A DNA stretch of 5,174 bases from Campylobacterales bacterium (GTDB lineage: Bacteria > Campylobacterota > Campylobacteria > Campylobacterales > Hydrogenimonadaceae). A program made the position numbers and the translations under genes. The notes below the pieces were generated by a model, which made no database searches, had not been told where the DNA came from, and worked only from the letters and a program-made list of their open reading frames with translations. Position 1 is the stretch's first letter, and every line of letters begins with the position of its first letter. Below are positions 1 through 5,174 of the stretch, one piece after another. Location: NCBI GenBank assembly GCA_027067015.1, contig JAMOMS010000290.1, positions 1-5,174 on the forward strand, read 5' to 3'.

Positions 1-863
1 GAATGGAGTTTATTATCAACGAGTATATCAAAGCCCACCCCATGGCCCTCAAACACCCCGAAAAGGTCGATACCCCCACCCGCGAGGCGCTGGAGAACCT
101 GACCGCCGCCTATGGGAGCATGACGGAGTTTTTCATTAAAACCCTGAGCGAAGGGGTGGCCGCCATCGCTTCCGCGGTCTACCCCAAACCCTGCGTGGTG
201 CGCATGAGCGATTTTAAGACCAACGAGTACGCCACGCTCCTTGGGGGGCGCTTCTTTGAGCCGGTGGAGGATAACCCGATGATCGGTTTCAGGGGATCAG
301 CACGCTACACCCACCCGGCCTATGAAGAGGGGTTTGCCCTGGAGTGCGCGGCGATGAAGCGGGCAAGAGAGGAGATAGGCATGGAGAACATCATTCTCAT
401 GATCCCCTTCTGCCGGCGGGTGGAGGAGGCCGAAAGGGTCATCAAGACCATGGCGCGTTACGGCCTGCGCCGGGGAGAGAAGGGGCTTAAAATCTACATG
501 ATGTGCGAAATTCCCAACAACGTCATCCAGATTGACGCTTTCAGTAACTATTTTGACGGCTTTTCTATCGGCAGTAACGACCTGACACAGCTGACGCTGG
601 GCGTTGACCGCGACAGTGAGGTGGTGGCCTTTGATTATGACGAGCGCGATCCCGGGGTGCTCAAGATGATCGAGATGGCGGTGGAAGGGGCCCGGCGTAA
701 CGGCCGTCACAGCAGTATCTGCGGGCAGGCGCCCAGCGACTACCCGGAGGTGGCCGCCTTTTTGGTGGGGCTTGGCATTGACGCCATGAGCCTCAACCCC
801 GACAGCGTATTGGCTACCCTGAAACGCATAGTAGAAGAGGAGAAAAAAGTAACGTTGCGCTAA
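1..863 (+). CDS. ppsA: Phosphoenolpyruvate synthase (pyruvate, water dikinase), C-terminal part, 5'-truncated by window edge
   Basis: PpsA converts pyruvate, ATP and water to phosphoenolpyruvate, AMP and phosphate in the cytoplasm, feeding gluconeogenesis; autotrophs use it to build sugars from fixed carbon. The window holds about 286 residues of a protein usually near 790-800, corresponding to the C-terminal PEP/pyruvate-binding TIM barrel. Numbering from the first complete codon (base 3), visible landmarks are VRMSDFK (R67), GFRGSARY (R97), MMCEIP (E169, expected metal ligand), GSNDLTQ (N192, D193) and the catalytic cysteine motif ICGQAPSD (C240), followed by SLNPDSV. The Met at base 3 is internal: homologs continue upstream, and this stretch aligns with the middle of E. 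coli PpsA. The swivelling phosphohistidine and ATP-grasp domains must lie to the left. The reading frame is intact to TAA at 861-863. No terminator hairpin with a T-run follows, so read-through into the next gene is possible. Confidence 0.95.
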   Translation, partial: MEFIINEYIKAHPMALKHPEKVDTPTREALENLTAAYGSMTEFFIKTLSEGVAAIASAVYPKPCVVRMSDFKTNEYATLLGGRFFEPVEDNPMIGFRGSARYTHPAYEEGFALECAAMKRAREEIGMENIILMIPFCRRVEEAERVIKTMARYGLRRGEKGLKIYMMCEIPNNVIQIDAFSNYFDGFSIGSNDLTQLTLGVDRDSEVVAFDYDERDPGVLKMIEMAVEGARRNGRHSSICGQAPSDYPEVAAFLVGLGIDAMSLNPDSVLATLKRIVEEEKKVTLR

Positions 864-906
864 CGATGTCTTGTTAACATTCCCGTGTAGAACAAATGCA
901 TACTCT

Positions 907-914
907 AAGGAGGG
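907..914 (+). promoter_or_regulatory. Strong Shine-Dalgarno site (AAGGAGGG) that fixes the lipoprotein start
   Basis: AAGGAGGG lies four bases before ATG 919 and is close to a full anti-Shine-Dalgarno match. It decides between ATG 919 and the upstream in-frame TTG at 871. Translation from 919 puts a signal peptide and lipobox at the N-terminus, whereas starting at 871 would add 16 residues before it. Confidence 0.85.
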
Positions 915-918
915 TAAG

Positions 919-2238
919 ATGAGAACACGGGTATGGCAAATGGCGCTTCTTTCATCTGTTACCGCCATCATGATGAGCGGTTGCGGCGGGGGTTCCTCTT
1001 CGTCAACGTCTGTCAGTAGCTATGACGTCACCGTTGAGCGGGGGCCCGTTTTGGGGGCCAGGGTGACCGACAGCGCGGGTCAGACGGCTCAGGAGATCGG
1101 CGGCGGCCGTTACCGTTTTGCCAATGCGCCGGTCTATCCCCTTTATGCCGGCGGCGGTGTGATTGACGTCAACCGTGACGGTACTGTCTCACCGGGGGAT
1201 GTGCCCAACCTGCTGACACTTCTCTCATCGGAAGGGGCGGCGCTGACACTTGTTAACAGCGTGGCGGCCAATGCCGAGATTCGCGCGTATCTTAAGAGCA
1301 CATACGGTTTGAGTGACGCCCAGATTGACAGCGCCACCCCCTCTAGCGACAAAACCATCGCCGCCATCAGCGATGAGCTTTACGCCTATATGCTTGAAAA
1401 CGGCATCTATGATCCTACACAAATATCGTTGGAGACCATGCAGGCACTTCAAACCCAAATCCAGACCCGCATTGCCCAATATGCCGGCGCGGCGGAATCA
1501 ACGGCCCAACTGGAGGCGCAACTGGTTCAGCAGTTGGCCGAGCGTCAAAAAGTACGGCTTTTAAGCTCAGCCGACGTAGCCCGCATGCAGACGGCTCAAA
1601 ATGCCCAAAGCGCGGCCACGGCTCCCGCGACGGGTACGCTGAGTGTGGAGCAAAAATCGACCATCGCCTATATGTGGAACGAAGAGAAACTGGCCAAAGA
1701 TATCTATTTCGCGCTCAACGCCCTCTATCCCAACCGGGCATTGGAGAATATCGCGGCCAATTCCGAGACACAGCATGAGGCGACCATGCAGTCGTTTGCC
1801 CAAAAATATGATGTCAACGTCTTCAACCTCACCGACTACAGCGGCGGTTATGACGAAGCGGGCATGAATGCCCTGGCGGCGGGTGAGTACACCATTCCCG
1901 CCATCAAGTCGCTCTATGACACCCTTTATGCCAAAGGCAGTCAGTCGGCACAGGATGCGCTGGAGGTGGGCTGTATGGTAGAAGTAACCGACATCAACGA
2001 CCTCAATGAGCGCATTGCCGAAGCTTCGGACGTGCCAGATCTGGTGCAGGCGTTTGAGTTTTTAAGAAACGGCAGTTATAACCACTACTGGGCTTTTGAC
2101 AGCGCGTTGAAAGGTATGGGGGTGAGTGAAGGATGTTGTGTGCTTGGGAGTGAGTATTGCAAAACTCCAGAGGAGTACCCGGCCAACAACGGCATGGCCA
2201 ACGGCGGAACCGGGGCGGGCCACGGCCCCCGCCGCTAA
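919..2238 (+). CDS. Predicted lipoprotein with EF-hand-like loop and C-terminal DUF2202 ferritin-like domain
   Basis: This is a 439-residue exported protein. Residues 1-21 form a signal peptide ending in a lipobox (MMSG before C22), then a Gly/Ser linker, so lipid anchoring in the envelope is predicted. Residues 35-110 look like a beta-rich module carrying a canonical EF-hand/dockerin-type calcium loop at D83-D94 (DVNRDGTVSPGD, ligands at loop positions 1, 3, 5 and 12). Residues 110-235 are mostly helical and rich in Ala and Gln. Residues about 240-420 match the DUF2202 family, which has a ferritin-like four-helix fold. Candidate metal ligands are E255/E256 in NEEKLAKD, E283 and H286 in SETQHE, E355 with D358 in VEVTDIND, and H389 in GSYNHY. 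Cysteines occur at 352, 406, 407 and 414 near the YCKTPEEYP ending, followed by a Gly-rich tail. The substrate is unknown; oxidase, peroxidase or metal-binding roles are only inferred from the fold. The gene starts 55 bases after ppsA and ends one base from the convergent kinase gene. Confidence 0.85.
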   Translation: MRTRVWQMALLSSVTAIMMSGCGGGSSSSTSVSSYDVTVERGPVLGARVTDSAGQTAQEIGGGRYRFANAPVYPLYAGGGVIDVNRDGTVSPGDVPNLLTLLSSEGAALTLVNSVAANAEIRAYLKSTYGLSDAQIDSATPSSDKTIAAISDELYAYMLENGIYDPTQISLETMQALQTQIQTRIAQYAGAAESTAQLEAQLVQQLAERQKVRLLSSADVARMQTAQNAQSAATAPATGTLSVEQKSTIAYMWNEEKLAKDIYFALNALYPNRALENIAANSETQHEATMQSFAQKYDVNVFNLTDYSGGYDEAGMNALAAGEYTIPAIKSLYDTLYAKGSQSAQDALEVGCMVEVTDINDLNERIAEASDVPDLVQAFEFLRNGSYNHYWAFDSALKGMGVSEGCCVLGSEYCKTPEEYPANNGMANGGTGAGHGPRR

Positions 2239-2250
2239 TTTACCGGCGGG
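2228..2250. terminator. GC-rich hairpin spanning the two convergent stop codons (possible bidirectional transcription stop)
   Basis: CCCGCCG (2228-2234) pairs perfectly with CGGCGGG (2244-2250), a 7-bp all-GC stem with a 9-base AT-rich loop. The loop contains the TAA of the lipoprotein gene and, on the other strand, the TAA of the kinase gene. No T-run follows on either strand, so it is not a classical intrinsic terminator. An alternative stem, CGGCGG (2202-2207) with CCGCCG (2229-2234), would compete with it. Being symmetric, it could act on both transcripts, but this is inference. Confidence 0.4.
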
Positions 2251-3310
2251 AGGTTGATGTGAGGATGTCGGCGATATTGAGCTCAACCACGGTGCCGTGA
2301 CCGGGCCGACTTTGGATGGAGATGGGTATCTTAAGCGCGTCGCACAACTTTTTGACAATATGCATGCCCAAGCCGTTCCCTTTTGACGACTCTTTGTAGA
2401 AACGCTCAAAGACCCGACCGGGGTTTTGAATGCCCCGGCCCGTATCTTCAATGCGCAGTATCGCTGAGCGCGGATCAAAACGGACCGTTACGGAGCCGCC
2501 CGGCCTGTTGTGCACAAAGGCGTTGTTTAAAAGATTGTCCAAAATCCTGCCAAAGGCTTTGATGTCGGTGTGAAGGGTGGCGGGCGGTATATCCATGCGG
2601 TAGGTGATGTCAGGATGGTTGCCGCCAAGTGTCTCCAGGCGTAGGCGTACCAATTCGGCCAGATCGGCGCGCGTGGCGCGGTTGGCACTCTTTTCAAGAT
2701 AGGCTTTGAGGTTGTTTTGCAGATCCAGCACGGTTTGGACCGCCTGTTCAATCCGTCCTATCTCGCCGGCTTGGGGGAGTCTCTTTTTTAAGAGGGCGGC
2801 GTTGAGGCGAATGGTTGAGAGTGGGGTGTTAAAGTCGTGCAGAATATCTTTGACAAACTCTTCGGTCAAACGCAGGGCGTCTCTAAGCGGGCGCAGGGCG
2901 TACCAGGCAAACAGGGCCGAAAGCAGGGCAATAATAATTTCGCTCAGCCCGAAACGCCAGAGGTAGCGCCGGGTGATTTGGCGCTTTAGCTGTGTGTAGC
3001 GGCTTTGGGGGAGGGTGATACGCATGGCGTAGTTTTTGGATTGGGGAATAGAGAAATCACTATAGACCGATCCGTCGGCCCCTTTTTTTAAAAGGTTGAG
3101 GTTTTGCGTCTTTAGCGGCACGAAAGAGAGGTCATACCCTTGGCATTGCAGGTTGTAACTGCACAGCTTCATCTGCGACGCAATCTCTTTCTCAAGCGCG
3201 GTAACGGCCTGGCGGTGGTCTATAAGAAAAAGGGTGCCCACGCTCAGACTCATGGAGAGAAAATAGAGGGCAAACCCTTTTATAAAAGATTCTCTCTCAA
3301 CAGCTCTCAA
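2240..3310 (-). CDS. Membrane sensor histidine kinase of a two-component system
   Basis: This 356-residue inner-membrane kinase autophosphorylates on histidine and passes the phosphate to the regulator encoded just upstream. A first membrane helix (about 9-30) is followed by a short periplasmic region of some 85 residues (31-117) with C50 and C56, a second helix (about 120-138), then only about 20 residues before the H-box, too few for a HAMP domain. The H-box is ILHDFNTPL with H158. The ATPase domain shows the N-box LDNLLNNAFVH (N259, N263), G1 motif EDTGRGI (D289), F-box FERFYKE and G2 motif GNGLGMHIV. All catalytic motifs are intact. The start is TTG 3308-3310, the first start codon after an in-frame TAG, with AGGA at 3318-3321 as ribosome-binding site. 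The next ATG, at codon 20, would destroy the first membrane helix. The first 14 bases overlap the regulator gene, suggesting translational coupling. The signal sensed is unknown. Confidence 0.92.
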   Translation of the reverse strand: MRAVERESFIKGFALYFLSMSLSVGTLFLIDHRQAVTALEKEIASQMKLCSYNLQCQGYDLSFVPLKTQNLNLLKKGADGSVYSDFSIPQSKNYAMRITLPQSRYTQLKRQITRRYLWRFGLSEIIIALLSALFAWYALRPLRDALRLTEEFVKDILHDFNTPLSTIRLNAALLKKRLPQAGEIGRIEQAVQTVLDLQNNLKAYLEKSANRATRADLAELVRLRLETLGGNHPDITYRMDIPPATLHTDIKAFGRILDNLLNNAFVHNRPGGSVTVRFDPRSAILRIEDTGRGIQNPGRVFERFYKESSKGNGLGMHIVKKLCDALKIPISIQSRPGHGTVVELNIADILTSTSRR

Positions 3311-3935
3311 GGGTGTATCCTACGCTCCTGATATTGCGGATGGGTAATCGGGTGGTTTGCTTAAGCTTGTTCACGGCTACCCTGAGCGCCGCGTCGGAGG
3401 GGTGATGGAGCGCTTCCATCAGATCCGCTTTGTCCACTACCCGGCCGATGTTGGTCATGAAAAGGTGCAAAAGGGCGGTTTGTACCTCGCCCAATGAGAG
3501 GGGTTCGCCTTTTTTGTACAAAACCCGCTCGGAAGGGTTGTAGCGGTACTCTCCGCACGTAATCAAACGGTTCTGGTCGGTAAAACGGGAGCGGATGCGA
3601 ATAAGGAGCTCTTCGGGGAAAAAGGGCTTTTTGATGTAGTCGTAGGCGCCGCTTTCAAACCCTTTGAGAATGGAGGCGATATCGGTTCGGGCGCTGATAA
3701 AGAGGGCGGGGGTTTTGTCGTCGGCGTCACGCAGGGCGTCAAGAAGTTGTAGGCCGTCCATATCGGGCACGCCGATGTCAAAAACATAAAGATCGTAACG
3801 TTTCTCAAAGGTCCAATCCAGCACCTCATTGCCGCGGGTTGCCCACTCTACCGTGTACCCTTCCTCCTCAAGCATCGCTTTGAGGGTCTCTCCCAACGCC
3901 TGATCGTCTTCTAAAAGCAATATATGCAGTGACAT
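3297..3935 (-). CDS. OmpR/PhoB-class response regulator
   Basis: This 212-residue cytoplasmic transcription factor is the partner of the kinase encoded next in the operon. The receiver domain (about 1-118) has the acidic pair D10/D11 in LLEDDQAL, the phospho-acceptor D53 in YVFDIGVPDMDG, S81 in the FISA switch position and K103 in the IKKPF motif, so phosphorylation chemistry should be intact. Residues about 125-210 form the winged-helix effector domain typical of OmpR-type proteins, ending in the expected NIRSVGYTLE strand. The start ATG at 3933-3935 has a strong AAGGAGG site with seven bases of spacing. Its stop TGA (3297-3299) lies inside the kinase gene. Likely targets are its own operon and the divergent TolC-like gene, as is common for such arrangements; the repeats at 4455-4470 are candidate binding sites. 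Confidence 0.95.
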   Translation of the reverse strand: MSLHILLLEDDQALGETLKAMLEEEGYTVEWATRGNEVLDWTFEKRYDLYVFDIGVPDMDGLQLLDALRDADDKTPALFISARTDIASILKGFESGAYDYIKKPFFPEELLIRIRSRFTDQNRLITCGEYRYNPSERVLYKKGEPLSLGEVQTALLHLFMTNIGRVVDKADLMEALHHPSDAALRVAVNKLKQTTRLPIRNIRSVGYTLESC

Positions 3936-4410
3936 GGCTTGGCCTCCTTAGCGTCCGTGTCTTGGCGTGCGCGGCCCCTTGGGGCCTGCCGGAAGCGGCG
4001 CAGGGCCCTTTTGGGGGGAGCGGTTTTGGTGTCGGTTCTCTGCCGGTCTGGGAGTGGGAGCCGTTTGCGTGGGGGCGGGAGGCGTGTTGGCCTGGGCTTT
4101 GGCGGAGGAGGCTGTTTGCGGGGCGCGGTTGGGCGGCTGTAGGGGTATGGCGCCGGGGCATGAAAGCCGGGTGAGCGGGCCGGGATTGGCGGGCGGACTG
4201 CATGGTGGCCCTGAGCCTGGCGATGGCCGCCGCCCTTTGGTTGCGGTTGAGCTCAAAGAGGCGTCGCTTCAGGGCGTTCATCAACTTGACCCGCTCCGCC
4301 GGTGGGGCCGACGCGATTTTGGCGATGGCTTCGTCAACGGACTCGGCCCTTAAAGGCAAAACAGAGAGTACCAACAGTGCCAGGAGGGTTATTGCGCGCG
4401 TTTTGAACAT
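3868..4410 (-). CDS. Small exported protein with helical N-terminal domain and low-complexity tail; 3' reading frame uncertain
   Basis: I do not recognise a named family. Residues 1-22 are a clear signal peptide (MFKTR, hydrophobic core, then PLRA before ESVDEA), so the product should be periplasmic; no lipobox is seen. Residues 23-73 are charged and helical, including VKLMNALKRRL and LNRNQRAAAIARLRATMQ, loosely like the LTxxQ-type helices of Spy/CpxP periplasmic sensors; that link is weak. After about residue 75 it becomes a Pro/Arg/Gln/His/Ser low-complexity tail. As read, the frame runs 68 bases into the regulator gene, which is atypical. The +1 frame instead ends at TAA 3948-3950, right at the regulator's ribosome-binding site. 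A one-base indel or real frameshift in the tail is therefore plausible. ATG 4408-4410 is the first possible start (in-frame TAA just upstream) and has no ribosome-binding site. As the first gene of the operon, it may modulate the kinase. Confidence 0.6.
   Translation of the reverse strand: MFKTRAITLLALLVLSVLPLRAESVDEAIAKIASAPPAERVKLMNALKRRLFELNRNQRAAAIARLRATMQSARQSRPAHPAFMPRRHTPTAAQPRPANSLLRQSPGQHASRPHANGSHSQTGREPTPKPLPPKGPCAASGRPQGAAHAKTRTLRRPSHVTAYIAFRRRSGVGRDPQSDA
3943..3949 (-). promoter_or_regulatory. Strong Shine-Dalgarno site for the response regulator
   Basis: Read on the minus strand this is AAGGAGG, seven bases before ATG 3935. It confirms the regulator's start. The TAA at 3948-3950, which ends one reading frame of the upstream low-complexity gene, overlaps its first two bases, the usual spacing of two consecutive operon genes. 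Confidence 0.85.
3948..4140 (-). other. Alternative (+1) reading frame for the tail of the small exported protein
   Basis: Relative to the frame started at 4410, the +1 frame is open here and ends at TAA 3948-3950, twelve bases before the regulator's ATG. It encodes a Pro/Ala/Lys/Gln-rich tail ending in RTPRHGR. Third-position G+C is high and similar in both frames, so composition does not decide between them. The longest homopolymer in the stretch, six C's on the coding strand (4013-4018), is one possible place for an indel or slip. The left limit of this feature is approximate. Confidence 0.35.
3973..3986 (-). other. GC hairpin just upstream of the response regulator
   Basis: GGCCCC (3973-3978) and GGGGCC (3981-3986) form a strong short stem with a 2-base loop, or a 5-bp stem with a 4-base loop. 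In the leftward transcript it sits near the end of the small exported-protein gene, 23 bases before the regulator's ribosome-binding site. It has no T-run, so it is not a standard terminator. It might adjust expression or RNA stability between the two genes, or be a by-product of the GC-rich low-complexity coding sequence. Confidence 0.3.
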
Positions 4411-4420
4411 GATATATTAT
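4392..4420 (+). promoter_or_regulatory. Candidate sigma-70-type promoter for the TolC-like gene
   Basis: TTGCGC (4392-4397) and TATTAT (4415-4420) are separated by exactly 17 bases. The -10 matches the consensus at five of six positions, the -35 at only three. Transcription would start near 4427, about 55 bases before the first candidate start codon. The -35 lies inside the beginning of the divergent gene. The spacing is good but the match is modest. Confidence 0.3.
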
Positions 4421-4421
4421 G
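4416..4421 (-). promoter_or_regulatory. Candidate -10 element for the leftward operon
   Basis: On the minus strand this reads CATAAT, five of six matches to the -10 consensus, only five bases before ATG 4410. It overlaps the rightward -10 candidate. No good -35 lies at 17 bases; TTGCGT (4442-4447) is 20 bases away. If used, the transcript would begin at or next to the ATG, giving a leaderless or nearly leaderless message, which would fit the absence of a ribosome-binding site. Confidence 0.2.
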
Positions 4422-4440
4422 ACATAAGAAACGTTAGCAA

Positions 4441-4468
4441 AACGCAAGCGGTATGTTCACGTTGCGTT
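4441..4468. repeat. 7-bp inverted repeat in the divergent promoter region
   Basis: AACGCAA (4441-4447) and TTGCGTT (4462-4468) are perfect inverted copies separated by 14 bases. They lie between the divergent gene starts and overlap the direct repeats described separately. This could be a protein-binding site or a weak hairpin in the TolC-like gene's leader. A 7-bp match in a 70-base region could also arise by chance. Confidence 0.4.
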
Positions 4469-4470
4469 CA
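4455..4470. promoter_or_regulatory. Direct repeat GTTCA-N6-GTTCA, candidate response-regulator operator
   Basis: GTTCA occurs at 4455-4459 and 4466-4470, an 11-bp start-to-start spacing, the usual arrangement for tandem OmpR/PhoB-class dimers. A degenerate copy, GTTAG, lies at 4433-4437, another 22 bp away and in phase. The pair sits about 45-60 bases upstream of the predicted start of the leftward operon, a typical activator position. It lies downstream of the candidate rightward promoter, where binding would repress. The assignment to the adjacent regulator is inference. Confidence 0.35.
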
Positions 4471-4482
4471 TTTGGGGGCGCT

Positions 4483-5174
4483 ATGATTGGCGTTATGAAA
4501 AAAAGATTCCTACTATTCACCCTGACAGCCGGGCTCTACGCCCAGACCCTGACACTGCAAGAGTGCCTCCGGCAGGCCCTGCAAAACCACCCGGATATCA
4601 AAGCCGGACTGCTTGAGATACGTCTGCAAAAGGCCCGCCTCAAAACGGCGCAAAGCGACAGGTTGCCGCAGGTTTCGGCCTATGCGGAGTATGATCCGCA
4701 ACGCACCTATGTCATGCCCCAAAACGGCACGTTCCATACCCTTGACAAAGAGGGGTGGAGCGCGGGTGTTTCACTGCGTCAACAGATTTTTGATTTCTCC
4801 AAAACCGCCCATCGTATTGCGTCGGCCAAAACGGCCGAGGAGATCGCGCGTCTTAATTACGAGGAAGCCAGGGCGCTGATGCGCTACAACGTTCGCGGTG
4901 CCTACGCGCTGGTGGCGGTGCAGGCCAAGGCGCTGGAAGCCAGAAAAAAGGACCTGGAAGCCAAAAGGGCGATGCTCAAGCAGGCCCGGGCGCTGGTGGC
5001 CAACGGCTTGAAAACCCGGGCGGACGAGAGCCGCTTTGAGGCCGCCGTCCGACAGGCCGAGGAGGCCCTGGCCCTGGCGCAAAGCGCTTATGAGAAGGCA
5101 AGAATCTCTTTGGAAGCTTTGATTGGTCAAAAGTTGGCAAAAGAGGATAGGGTGGATCGGTCGGTGTTGTTTCG
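4483..5174 (+). CDS. TolC-family outer-membrane efflux protein, N-terminal half, 3'-truncated by window edge
   Basis: This family forms trimeric outer-membrane channels with long periplasmic alpha-helical tunnels that work with RND, ABC or MFS pumps and a periplasmic adaptor. The window holds 230 codons of a protein usually 400-480 residues long, open to the edge. Residues 1-20 are a signal peptide (MKKRF, hydrophobic core, LYA before QTLTL). The mature part begins with LTLQECLRQALQNHPDIKA, then RLPQVSAYAEY, the first beta region ending GVSLRQQIFDF, and long Ala/Glu/Lys/Arg-rich helices through ALVANGLKTRADESRFEAA to SLEALIG, the standard repeat pattern of the family. Two in-frame ATGs are possible: 4483 has GGGGG (4474-4478) four bases before it, while 4495 gives a more classic MKKRF start but has no clear ribosome-binding site. 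It diverges from the two-component operon, and pump genes would be expected to the right. The exported substrate cannot be told. Confidence 0.9.
   Translation, partial: MIGVMKKRFLLFTLTAGLYAQTLTLQECLRQALQNHPDIKAGLLEIRLQKARLKTAQSDRLPQVSAYAEYDPQRTYVMPQNGTFHTLDKEGWSAGVSLRQQIFDFSKTAHRIASAKTAEEIARLNYEEARALMRYNVRGAYALVAVQAKALEARKKDLEAKRAMLKQARALVANGLKTRADESRFEAAVRQAEEALALAQSAYEKARISLEALIGQKLAKEDRVDRSVLF

Noticed and set aside
864..906. Promoter or terminator between ppsA and the lipoprotein gene
   Set aside because: I see only an 8-bp palindrome (TGTTAACA, 872-879) and a weak 5-bp inverted pair; no convincing -35/-10 pair and no hairpin with a T-run.
871..918. Upstream TTG start for the DUF2202 lipoprotein
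   Set aside because: ATG 919 has a near-perfect ribosome-binding site and a proper signal peptide; the TTG would add 16 residues before it.
297..971. Long minus-strand open frame (224 codons) opposite the PEP synthase gene
   Set aside because: It is antisense to a highly conserved enzyme, and its translation resembles no family I know; it is a by-product of high G+C codon use.
4050..4079. G-quadruplex candidate on the plus strand (four G-runs)
   Set aside because: One loop would be 12 bases long, outside the usual range, and the G-runs are explained by Pro codons of the gene on the other strand.
3967..4353. Plus-strand open frame (128 codons) opposite the small exported protein
   Set aside because: It is Gly-rich and low in complexity, antisense to a gene with a clear signal peptide, and arises because the GC-rich stretch is open in most frames.
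4771..5130. Minus-strand open frame (119 codons) inside the TolC-like gene
   Set aside because: The plus strand carries an unmistakable TolC-family sequence throughout; this is its shadow.
1..5174. CRISPR array, tRNA/rRNA, insertion sequence, phage or toxin-antitoxin elements
   Set aside because: No regularly spaced repeats, cloverleaf, transposase-like protein, terminal inverted repeats or small toxin/antitoxin pairs were recognised.

Overview
The window reads as ordinary, gene-dense bacterial chromosome, rich in G+C. The phosphoenolpyruvate synthase fragment, the response regulator and the sensor kinase (a short periplasmic loop, no HAMP) look most like homologs I know from Campylobacterota. 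The base composition would suit a G+C-rich member such as a Nitratifractor-, Hydrogenimonas- or Sulfurovum-like chemolithotroph rather than Campylobacter. This placement comes from recalled protein resemblance and was not tested by a search.

Layout, left to right: (1) 1-863 (+), the C-terminal third of phosphoenolpyruvate synthase, cut by the window edge. (2) 919-2238 (+), a predicted lipoprotein with an EF-hand/dockerin-like calcium loop and a C-terminal DUF2202 ferritin-like domain, preceded by a strong ribosome-binding site. (3) 2240-3310 (-), a sensor histidine kinase whose stop codon is one base from that of the lipoprotein; a 7-bp GC hairpin spans both stops. (4) 3297-3935 (-), an OmpR/PhoB-class response regulator overlapping the kinase start by 14 bases. 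(5) up to 4410 (-), a small exported protein with a low-complexity Pro/Arg/Gln/His tail whose true reading frame near the 3' end is uncertain. (6) a short divergent intergenic region, 4411-4482, with direct and inverted repeats. (7) 4483-5174 (+), the N-terminal half of a TolC-family outer-membrane efflux protein, cut by the window edge.

Genes 5, 4 and 3 look like one leftward operon (exported protein, regulator, kinase), divergent from the TolC-like gene. The likely logic is an envelope-stress or toxic-compound sensing circuit. The kinase senses something in the periplasm, possibly together with the small exported protein. The regulator then binds the shared intergenic region and controls its own operon and the efflux genes that probably continue past the right edge. 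The arrangement is visible in the sequence; the regulatory logic is inferred.

I found no CRISPR array, tRNA, rRNA, insertion sequence, phage gene or convincing new system. The most notable points are the lipoprotein's domain combination, the frame problem in the small exported protein, and the repeats spaced 11 bp apart in the divergent promoter region.
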